The notes beneath the pieces were generated by a model. It saw only the letters and a program-made list of their open reading frames with translations. It was not told the origin of the DNA and did no database searches. The translations under genes and the position numbers were made by a program. Positions 7,738-17,678 of a DNA stretch of 64,000 bases are shown piece after piece; position 1 is the stretch's first letter; every line of letters starts with the position of its first letter. This DNA comes from Candidatus Intricatilinea gracilis. Lineage in GTDB: Bacteria; Pseudomonadota; Gammaproteobacteria; Burkholderiales; Burkholderiaceae_C. The DNA is taken from contig JADJDQ010000001.1 in assembly GCA_016702605.1 (NCBI GenBank), positions 868,001-932,000 of the forward strand, written 5' to 3'.

Positions 7738-8966
7738 GCCCGGCGGGCCACCAGCACGACGTTGGTGCCGCCAAACGCGAACGAGTTGGACATGACGGCG
7801 TCGCTATCGAGCACCCGGGGGCGATGGCGCACCAGGTCGATGCTGGCATCACAATCGGTCTCGCGCACATGGGCCGTGGGGGGCACGCTGCGGCGCTCCA
7901 GGGCGGCCAGGGCAGCGATCAGTTCGACGGCACCACCTGCGCCCATCAGGTGACCGTGCAAGGCCTTGGTGGCATTCACCAGGGGCCTCGCCGACCCGAA
8001 CGCCGCGGCGATGGAGCCGGCCTCTACCGCGTCACCCACATCGGTGCCCGTGCCGTGTGAATTGACGTGGCCCACCTCGTGCGGCGCCAGCCCGGCGTCA
8101 TGGATGGCCGCACACATGGCACGCACCTGGCCGGCTTCGTCCGGGCGCGAAATATGGGTGGCGTCGCAGCTCAGGCCGTAACCCGCCAGTTCGGCGATCG
8201 GCCGGGCACCGCGGGCCCGGGCGTGAGCTTCGGTTTCGAGTACGACGGCGCCGGCACCTTCTCCCAGCACCAGACCTCCACGTTTCGAGTCGAAGGGACG
8301 GCAACTTTGTTCGGGATGGTCGGGGTCGGGTTTGGCCAGTACCCCCATGGCCTGCCAGGCGCGGATCACCCCACCCACCAACAAGGCCTCGCAGCCGCCG
8401 GCGATGGCCACATCCGCCCGCCCGCTGCGCAGCAGATACATCGCCTCCCCGATGGCCTGGGCCGATGAGGCGCAGGCGTTCGAGAACGGCATCACCGGCC
8501 CGCGCAGCGCGTGCCACATGGCGATGTGCGCCGCGCTGGCGTTGACCATACCGCGCACCACGCTGTATGGGTGGACCCGCTTGCGTTCGGTGAGCAGCAT
8601 CTCGGAGTACGCCACCTCCATGGTGCCGGCGCCGCCCATGCCGGTGCCCCAGGCCAACGCCGCCCGTTCGGGCACGGGGGCCTTAGGCGGCAAGCCAGCC
8701 TCGGCCCAGGCCGACTGAGCCGCGGCCAGGCCCAGCATGGCGGCACGGTCAAGCAACGCTTGCAAGGTGACGGGCCAGCCCCTGCCCAGGGCCAGATCAC
8801 CGGTGACCGGGGCCGTCACGTAGGGCGCCAGGCCGACCGACGCATCTGCCGCACACCCCTTCAGACCGGAGCGGCCGGTGTCGAGTGCATGCACAAACTC
8901 TTCGACGCTGCTGCCGATGGGTGTCACCAGGCCGCGCCCGGTGATCCAGATGCGCTGACGTGTCAT
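7734..8966 (-). CDS. Beta-ketoacyl-[acyl-carrier-protein] synthase, FabF-like
   Basis: Thiolase-fold condensing enzyme of 410 residues, typical of KAS II. The Cys-His-His triad is visible: C165 in SNACASSAQ, H304 in SHGTGTDVGD and H339 in ALHGHLMGAGG. C-terminal NSFAFGGTNVVLV is the conserved glycine-rich loop. It extends acyl chains on ACP by decarboxylative Claisen condensation. It lies 8 bases downstream of its own acyl carrier protein gene and overlaps a DUF167 gene, away from a fabH-fabD-fabG cluster. That suggests a dedicated second fatty-acid or polyketide-like system, or an auxiliary FabF, not the housekeeping enzyme. That last step is inference. Confidence 0.93.
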   Translation of the reverse strand: MTRQRIWITGRGLVTPIGSSVEEFVHALDTGRSGLKGCAADASVGLAPYVTAPVTGDLALGRGWPVTLQALLDRAAMLGLAAAQSAWAEAGLPPKAPVPERAALAWGTGMGGAGTMEVAYSEMLLTERKRVHPYSVVRGMVNASAAHIAMWHALRGPVMPFSNACASSAQAIGEAMYLLRSGRADVAIAGGCEALLVGGVIRAWQAMGVLAKPDPDHPEQSCRPFDSKRGGLVLGEGAGAVVLETEAHARARGARPIAELAGYGLSCDATHISRPDEAGQVRAMCAAIHDAGLAPHEVGHVNSHGTGTDVGDAVEAGSIAAAFGSARPLVNATKALHGHLMGAGGAVELIAALAALERRSVPPTAHVRETDCDASIDLVRHRPRVLDSDAVMSNSFAFGGTNVVLVARRA

Positions 8967-8974
8967 GCCGAACC

Positions 8975-9262
8975 TCAGGCCGCGCTGGCGGGCTGTGCCG
9001 CGTTTCGCAGTCGATCGATGAGGTCGGCCAGGCCCTGAAGGGTCGGTGTCTTGCTGGCCAGCTCGAAATCGATGCTGACCGAGAAATGGTCTTCGGCCTG
9101 AAAGATCAGGTCGACCAGACCAAGTGAATCGAGACCCATCGCTTCGAAGGGCTGATCGTCGAGCAGCACCTCGGGCGCGACTTCGAACTTCTGGATGGCC
9201 AGCTTGCGCAACACCGTGAGGGTGTCTTCTCCAGCGCTGGTTGCCTTGATTGCGGCGGACAT
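8975..9262 (-). CDS. Acyl carrier protein
   Basis: 95-residue carrier protein. EAMGLDSLGLVDLIFQ holds the 4'-phosphopantetheine attachment serine (S46) followed by the helix II recognition sequence. The start at 9262 is preceded on the minus strand by GAGGAGGT, an excellent ribosome-binding site; the longer in-frame extension lacks homology-like sequence. It differs from housekeeping AcpP (about 78 residues) by an N-terminal extension and a hydrophobic C-terminus. It is first in the ACP-KAS-DUF167 unit and probably serves the neighbouring synthase. Confidence 0.93.
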   Translation of the reverse strand: MSAAIKATSAGEDTLTVLRKLAIQKFEVAPEVLLDDQPFEAMGLDSLGLVDLIFQAEDHFSVSIDFELASKTPTLQGLADLIDRLRNAAQPASAA

Positions 9263-9397
9263 GAATACCTCCTCGAGCAGGACGACATCGGGCCGGATCG
9301 ATGGACGTCGCGTTCGGTTGCTAGGGTAATGCCTTTGGGTGGCGGGCCGGCGCGCATGCGCAACACCATAGGCGCATGACCAGCAACGATCACGCAT

Positions 9398-9421
9398 AAA
9401 AAAGCCCGGCCAGGCCGGGCT
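9398..9421 (-). terminator. Intrinsic terminator for the H1-like gene
   Basis: Arms AGCCCGGC (9403-9410) and GCCGGGCT (9414-9421) form an 8-bp stem with a 3-base loop. On the minus strand it is followed by a T-run (complement of the A-run at 9398-9403). It lies about 50 bases past the stop of the H1-like gene, as expected for an intrinsic terminator, and insulates the ACP-KAS unit downstream. Confidence 0.85.
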
Positions 9422-9468
9422 CGGGTATGCGCAACCGCCAACCTGCCAGGCAGGCTGGTGGTCCTACT

Positions 9469-10029
9469 TCAGGGCTTGGGCCCGGTCGGAAATGGCCAGG
9501 CCGCTTGCGGGCTCAGCGTGGTCTTGGCCGCAGGGGCGGCAGGCGCCGCCGGTGCGGGAGCCGCAGGTGCTGCCGTGACGGAAGCTGCAGGGGCAGGGGC
9601 CGCAGGAGCGGCCGCCTTTTTTGCTGCTTTCTTGGCGGGCGCCTTGGTCGCTACGGCCTTCTTGGCTGCGGCCTTCTTGACGGGTGCGGCCTTCTTGGCA
9701 GGCGCCTTGGCCGGTGCTGCCTTGGTAGAGGGCGCCGCCTTCTTGGCCGCTGCCTTCTTGGCCGGCGCGGCCACCTTCTTGGCAGGCGCCGCAGCCTTCT
9801 TCGCGGGCGCAGCTGCCTTCTTGGCAGGTGCCGCAGCCTTCTTCGCCGGTGCCGCTACCTTCTTCGCAGCGGCCTTCTTGGCGGGTGCTGCCTTGGCCTG
9901 TTTGACCACGGGCACCTTGGAGGTGGACGCCGCCTTCTTGGCCGGTGCCGCCGCCTTCACTGCCACCTTCTTAGCGGCGGCTTTCTTGGCCGGCGCTTTT
10001 TTAGCGGCGGCTTTTTTCGCAGTTGCCAT
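9469..10029 (-). CDS. Histone H1-like Ala/Lys/Pro-rich DNA-binding protein
   Basis: About 186 residues made almost wholly of Ala, Lys and Pro in PAKKAAA/KKAAPAKKA repeats, ending in an uncharged Ala/Pro tail (APAAPAAPAAKT, WPFPTGPKP). The composition matches the bacterial H1-like proteins of Bordetella, Ralstonia and other Burkholderiales that mimic the C-terminal domain of eukaryotic H1 and bind DNA non-specifically. ATG at 10029 was chosen because AAGGAG lies seven bases upstream; a GTG one codon earlier is possible. Gene length is expected to vary between strains through slippage in the repeats. It is monocistronic, with an intrinsic terminator downstream. Confidence 0.9.
   Translation of the reverse strand: MATAKKAAAKKAPAKKAAAKKVAVKAAAPAKKAASTSKVPVVKQAKAAPAKKAAAKKVAAPAKKAAAPAKKAAAPAKKAAAPAKKVAAPAKKAAAKKAAPSTKAAPAKAPAKKAAPVKKAAAKKAVATKAPAKKAAKKAAAPAAPAPAASVTAAPAAPAPAAPAAPAAKTTLSPQAAWPFPTGPKP
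9600..10025. repeat. Degenerate tandem repeats within the H1-like gene
   Basis: The coding strand is built from imperfect copies of short units (plus-strand forms such as GCCTTCTTGGCAGGCGCC and CCGCAGCCTTCTTCGC) encoding PAKKAA-type blocks. The unit length is irregular, roughly 15-30 bases, so this is not a CRISPR array but a low-complexity coding repeat prone to length change. Confidence 0.8.
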
Positions 10030-10255
10030 CACAGTTCTCCTTGATCAAGTTGACAACGACGCCACGTCCATCGATTCGACATGGCGATCCTCGCCCCGTG
10101 AGACTGTCTTGGAGAGACGCTCCGTAGGCGTGAATGCAGGGGCACGGCCGGCGTACAGGGCACGGCTCGATGCGTAGGGGGCGAGAAGCTCCGCCGGGCC
10201 AGGCAAGGTGGCCTCGTCGTTGTCGAACAGGTGTGCAGCTGCCACGGAGCGAGGT

Positions 10256-11494
10256 TCAATCCCAGGACAAGGCGCCACCCGACTGGTACTCGAGCACGCG
10301 GGTTTCGAAGAAGTTGCGCTCCTTCTTCAGGTCGATCATTTCGCTCATCCAGGGGAAGGGGTTCTCTTCGTTGGGGAAGAGTTCCTCCAGACCGATCTGG
10401 GTGGCACGGCGATTGGCGATGTAGCGCAGGTAACCCTTGAACATCGACGCATTGAGGCCCAGCACGCCACGCGGCATGGTGTCTTCGGCGTAGCGGTATT
10501 CGAGGGCCACGGCCTTCTCGAACAAGGCCTTGATGTCGGCCTTGAACGCAGGCGTCCAGAGCTGCGGGTTCTCGAGCTTGATCTGGTTGATCACGTCGAT
10601 GCCGAAGTTGCAGTGCATCGACTCGTCGCGCAGGATGTACTGGTACTGCTCGGCCGCACCGGTCATCTTGTTCTGCCGGCCCATCGACAGGATCTGCGTG
10701 AACCCGACGTAGAAGAACAGGCCTTCCATCAGGCAGGCAAAGACGATCAGGCTCTTGAGCAGGGTCTGGTCGGCTTCGAGCGTGCCGGTGTGGAAGTGCG
10801 GGTCCATGATCGCGTCGATGAACGGGATCAGGAACTCGTCCTTCTCGCGGATCGAATCGATCTCGTGGTAAGCGTTGAAGATCTCGCTTTCATCGAGACC
10901 AAGCGACTCGACGATGTACTGGTAGGCGTGCGTGTGGATCGCCTCTTCGAAGGCCTGACGCAGCATGAACTGGCGGCACTCGGGCGCCGTGATGTGGCGA
11001 TAGGTGCCCAGCACGATGTTGTTGGCCGCGAGCGAGTCGGCGGTGACGAAGAAGCCGAGGTTGCGCTTGATGATGCGGCGCTCGTCTTCGGTCAGGCCAT
11101 TCGGGTCCTTCCAGGTCGCGATGTCGCGCGACATGTTGACTTCGTTGGGCATCCAGTGATTGGCGCACGACGCGAGGTACTTCTCCCAGGCCCACTTGTA
11201 CTTGAACGGCACCAGCTGGTTGACGTCGGTGTGGCCGTTGATGATGCGTTTGTCGGCCACGTTGACGCGGCGCGTTTCGAGCGCAGCTGCCACAGCCGCC
11301 CTGATCGGTGCGGCTTGAACTGCCGGTGCATCGAACAAGGCAGAGGGCTGCGAGAAAGACGTGGGGGGCGAGGGCATCAACGGCGAAGGCGCTGACGCGA
11401 AGGCCGAGACGGACGGCGTCTTCGGGCCCATGGGTGGCGTGATCGGCGTGGCGATCGAGGGCGTGGAGCGAGGGTTGTCTTCCCAGACCAGCAT
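10256..11494 (-). CDS. nrdB: Class Ia ribonucleotide reductase, beta (R2) subunit
   Basis: Di-iron/tyrosyl-radical subunit that supplies the radical to NrdA for reducing ribonucleoside diphosphates. 412 residues. The ligand and radical residues are present: EAIHTHAYQ gives Glu, His and the radical Tyr with E. coli-like spacing, and LRDESMHCNFG gives the second Glu-xx-His pair. The first ~70 residues are a Pro/Ser/Ala-rich extension absent from E. coli NrdB. ATG at 11494 has AGGAAG upstream on the minus strand; the ORF extends slightly further but without support. It follows nrdA after about 210 bases, probably under the same NrdR control. Confidence 0.97.
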   Translation of the reverse strand: MLVWEDNPRSTPSIATPITPPMGPKTPSVSAFASAPSPLMPSPPTSFSQPSALFDAPAVQAAPIRAAVAAALETRRVNVADKRIINGHTDVNQLVPFKYKWAWEKYLASCANHWMPNEVNMSRDIATWKDPNGLTEDERRIIKRNLGFFVTADSLAANNIVLGTYRHITAPECRQFMLRQAFEEAIHTHAYQYIVESLGLDESEIFNAYHEIDSIREKDEFLIPFIDAIMDPHFHTGTLEADQTLLKSLIVFACLMEGLFFYVGFTQILSMGRQNKMTGAAEQYQYILRDESMHCNFGIDVINQIKLENPQLWTPAFKADIKALFEKAVALEYRYAEDTMPRGVLGLNASMFKGYLRYIANRRATQIGLEELFPNEENPFPWMSEMIDLKKERNFFETRVLEYQSGGALSWD

Positions 11495-11705
11495 GACGTA
11501 CTTCCTGTGAGGCGAATTATCTGAACGTTGCTTCGAAACACCAAGCACTTAATGACTCGAAGCCCCGTAGTCAAGCCACTTTGAGTGGCTAGTCGGCAGC
11601 TTCATGACCAAGGCGCATCGACATCGATGCAGCCCTTGGTCAGCAGCCTGTGTGCTGGCCCACATAAGGCCATGGCTCAGGCTGCTTGCCGGGCTTGCGT
11701 GAGCC

Positions 11706-14633
<2,928 letters not shown>

Positions 14634-14984
14634 GATGGACGTGGACTCTCGCTGATTCATTGAAGGCGTGACGTGAGGCAGGCAGGCAAGACGCAGGATC
14701 GACACGCCATGCGGCGCGTGGCCGGCGCACAAGCGGCGCCGACATCGATCCAACTCAGGCTCGCAAGCCGAGGTCCGTTGACGGGAATGTTGTGAAGTTC
14801 GCGGCCGACCCAGGCGAGCAACTTGCCCGCTCCGGGTGGTGGGGAAAACCGACTGGAAACACTGGCGCGGGCCCACTGTTCCACCTGTGCACCGGCACAC
14901 GGCGGGCTGGCCCGAAGGCGAGTGGCAAGCGCCTGATGCAGGCGCCCGAGCTGGGTGTCGAGGAGATCGAGGATAGCACGTCGG

Positions 14985-15000
14985 ACACTATATCTAGGGT
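14985..15000. promoter_or_regulatory. NrdR box 1 upstream of nrdA
   Basis: ACACTATATCTAGGGT matches 14 of 16 positions of the palindromic NrdR consensus (ACACTATATATAGTGT form). It overlaps the predicted -10 element of the nrdA promoter. A second box starts 32 bases away, which is three helical turns, the classical arrangement for NrdR repression of ribonucleotide reductase genes. Confidence 0.88.
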
Positions 15001-15015
15001 CAACGGGCAGTTCAA
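14987..15015 (-). promoter_or_regulatory. Predicted sigma70 promoter of nrdA
   Basis: On the minus strand, TTGAAC (complement of 15010-15015), a 17-base spacer and TATAGT (complement of 14987-14992) form a good -35/-10 pair directed at nrdA. NrdR box 1 covers the -10 and box 2 lies just upstream of the -35, so NrdR binding would block polymerase. The implied 5' leader to the start at 14633 is about 350 bases, unusually long. Confidence 0.75.
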
Positions 15016-15016
15016 G

Positions 15017-15032
15017 CCACTACAGATAGCGT
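15017..15032. promoter_or_regulatory. NrdR box 2 upstream of nrdA
   Basis: CCACTACAGATAGCGT matches 12 of 16 positions of the NrdR consensus and is phased 32 bases from box 1. Weaker than box 1, which is usual for the distal box. Confidence 0.78.
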
Positions 15033-15143
15033 CAGGGCCTCTTTCTGCAAACGGGTGCAGGCGCAGGCCGCAAAACCCCCTGAATGGTGGATGGCAAGGG
15101 CAAACCCTGCTTGTCCGAGGCTTGCAGCCATCGGTAGTGGTAC

Positions 15144-15803
15144 TCAGGCGCTGTGCTGCACCGCAGGCGTGAGGGCCAGCCGGGTCGGAGCCACCAGGCT
15201 GGCCAGGTGTGGCCAGTCGAATGCGGGGCCGGGGTCGTCCTTGCGGCCCGGGGCCACATGTTCATGACCCGTCACTTCGGCAATGGGCCAGCGCTCGGCC
15301 AGATCGGCCAGCAGCACTGCCAGGCATCGGTATTGCGCCAACTCGAAGACATCGCCTGGCAAGCCTTCGAGCTCGATGCCGACCGAGAAATCGTTGCAGC
15401 CGCTGCGGCCTCGCCACGTCGACCTGCCGGCATGCCAGGCGCGCTGTTCGACGTCGACGAACTGCACCAGTTCACCGTCGCGGCGGATCAGGAAATGCGC
15501 TGACACCCGCAGGCCTGCCACCTCGGCAAAGCTGGGATGGTCGGCCGGGTCGAGCCGATTGGTGAAGAGCCTGTCGATGGCATCACCACCGTACGCACCG
15601 GGCGGCAGGCTGATCGAATGGACGACGACCAGGTCGATGGCCATGCCCGGCGGGCGGGCACCGAAGTTCGGGCTGGCAACGATGCGCGCCTGCGCATGCC
15701 AGCCTCCGTCGACCCAGACCGGCGTGCGCGTGTCCTGGTGCGCCGACAACCCGCCAATCGTCGCGGGATCGAGGCCAGGCCGGCGTGCTGGAGGCAAGGT
15801 CAT
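15144..15803 (-). CDS. ampD: 1,6-anhydro-N-acetylmuramyl-L-alanine amidase AmpD
   Basis: Cytosolic zinc amidase that removes the stem peptide from anhydromuropeptides during cell-wall recycling; in many species it indirectly controls ampC. 219 residues. Zinc-site and active-site segments: VVHSISLPPGAYGG (first His), the recognition block SGCNDFSVGIELEG, and GHEHVAPGRKDDPGPAFDW (second His and the Asp). The start is set at MTLPPARR; the open frame continues upstream only because it runs antiparallel to pilR sequence. It lies downstream of pilS-pilR, an arrangement common in Burkholderiales. Confidence 0.94.
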   Translation of the reverse strand: MTLPPARRPGLDPATIGGLSAHQDTRTPVWVDGGWHAQARIVASPNFGARPPGMAIDLVVVHSISLPPGAYGGDAIDRLFTNRLDPADHPSFAEVAGLRVSAHFLIRRDGELVQFVDVEQRAWHAGRSTWRGRSGCNDFSVGIELEGLPGDVFELAQYRCLAVLLADLAERWPIAEVTGHEHVAPGRKDDPGPAFDWPHLASLVAPTRLALTPAVQHSA

Positions 15804-15954
15804 GATGTGGGCGTAGTGGATGGGTCGGCGTGATCCGGCTCCGCTGCACCGGTGCCGCTGCAGCCCGCTCCTGCGGCGCAGCGAAGCGCGAGGCGGCACT
15901 GCGCGCGATGGTGCCGCAATCGGCGCGAGCCTGCAGCGCCTTGGGCGCAGCAAC

Positions 15955-17596
15955 TCACCGGCTCGGCGGGTTGTCGACGTCGTCGGCGGCGTTTGGGTCG
16001 TTGCCGGGCTGTATGCCCAAGCGCGCCATGCGGTAGCGGATCTGCCGCAGGGTGAGGCCCAGGCTGGCGCCGGCCGCTGTGCGGTTGTTGCGGTGGCGGT
16101 CGAGTGCTGCCACCAGCACACGCCGTTCGACCTCGTCGAGGTGGGCCGCCAGGTCGCCGGGCAGCACCGAACCGGTCTGCGCCTGCAGGGCCGCCGCCGC
16201 CTCGAGGGTGACACCGGGCAGCGCCAGATCGGTGTCGTCCGGCAGGCCCAGGTCGCTGCTGTCGATCACCTCGCTGCCACACAGGGCCAAGGCTCGGTGC
16301 AGCAGGTTCTCGAGCTCGCGCACGTTGCCGGCAAAGCTGTGCTGCGTCAGCCTCAACTGGGCTGCCGGCGTGAGGCGCGGCGTGGTGGTCAAACCCGTCT
16401 CGGCAGAAATGCGGGTGAGCAAGGCAGCACACAGTTGCGGCAGATCGTCGAGCCGTTCGCGCAGCGCGGGCACACGGATCTCGATCACGTTGAGGCGGTA
16501 GAACAGGTCCTGCCTGAAGCGTCCGGCAGCCACTTCGGCGCCCAGCAGCCTGTGGGTGGCACTGATGAGACGCACGTCCACCGGCACCTCGGCGGTGCTG
16601 CCCAGTGGCCGCACGGCACGTTCCTGCACGGCACGCAGCAGCTTGCTCTGCATGGCCAGCGGCAGGTCGCCGATCTCGTCGAGGAACAAGGGTGCCGCCA
16701 CGTGCGGCCTGAAAGAAGCCGGGGCGATCCTCGTTGGCACCGGTGAAAGCGCCCTTGCGGTAGCCGAAGAACTCGGCTTCGAGCAACTGCTCGGGGATGG
16801 CGCCGCAGTTCACCGGCACGAACGGCCCGGCCGCCCGCACGCTGGCCTGGTGGATGGCCTGGGCCACCAGTTCCTTGCCCGTGCCCGATTCACCCTGCAC
16901 CAGCACCGGCGCCATGCTGCGCGACACCTTGTCGATGAGCGCTCGCACCTGATGCATGGCCGCCGATTGCCCCACCATGCGCCGCGCCGCCGCGCCGGCC
17001 AGCGGCAGGCCGATCGCTCCTGCGGACGCCGCCAGGTGGGGTGCCGCCGCACTCGCCCCGGCCCCCGAACCGGCGGCAGCACCACCAGCACCCGCGCCGG
17101 CCGCAAGTCCGGAAGCTGCCGCTGGCGGGCGCGCCAGGTTGCCTGCAGCTTGTGCCGCGCTGGCAGCATGGGCCGCGGTCGGCGCCACCCCCACGGTACG
17201 ACCCAGCGCCGAAGCCACCACGGCGCGGAACTGGCGCAGGTCGACCGGTTTGGTCAGGTAGTCGAAAGCGCCGGCCTTGAGCGCCTGCACGGCGGTTTCG
17301 GCCGAGCCATAGGCGGTGATGACGACCACCCGCTCCGAGCGACCACTTTGCTGCAGCCGGCGCAACAGGTCGATGCCGCTGCCGTCGGGCAGGCGCAGAT
17401 CGGTGATGACGGCGTCGAAGGCACGCGCTTCGAGCGCCGTGCAGGCGTCGGCCACACTCGCCGCGGTCTCGACGTCGTAGCCCTCGCGCACCAGCGTCAA
17501 CTCGTACAGGATGAGCAGGTCGGGTTCGTCGTCGACGACAAGCAGGCTCAGCGGCGGGGAGGTCGATCGCGAGGTGGACGAGGGCGGTGCAACCAT
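15955..17596 (-). pseudogene. pilR: Sigma54-dependent response regulator PilR, frameshifted at about 16688
   Basis: Partner of PilS; activates pilin (pilA) transcription with sigma54. Upstream frame: receiver domain with phospho-acceptor D66 in ITDLRLPDG, an Ala/Gly-rich linker, then the AAA+ domain with Walker A GESGTGKE and GAFTGANEDRPGFFQAA. The motif GGTLFLDEIGD is broken: the coding strand reads ACC CTT GTT CCT where ACC CTG TTC CTC is expected, i.e. one extra T. The +1 frame then continues perfectly with LFLDEIGDLPLAMQSKLL, the GNVREL region and a Fis-type HTH (RTAAGASLGLTLRQIRYRM). All parts are otherwise intact, so this is a fresh lesion or a sequencing error. Confidence 0.85.
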
Positions 17597-17678
17597 GGGG
17601 TGGGGGCAAGACGGACTGACCAGCCCGGATCATCCAGGCACAACACGACGCGGGCTGTCGCCGAACGACTGCGCCGGC

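Noticed and set aside
9600..10025. CRISPR-like periodic repeats
   Set aside because: Repeat units are irregular and lie within a Lys/Ala/Pro-rich coding sequence; there are no unique spacers.
14830..14980. Plus-strand sequence upstream of nrdA faintly resembling a cobalamin riboswitch core (GGGGAA, ACTGT, CCCGAAGG elements)
   Set aside because: The order and stems do not close, the B12 box and CCACTG loop are missing, and no plus-strand gene follows.
16680..16700. Programmed frameshift in pilR
   Set aside because: No slippery heptamer, stop codon or internal Shine-Dalgarno context is evident, and pilR is not known to use recoding.
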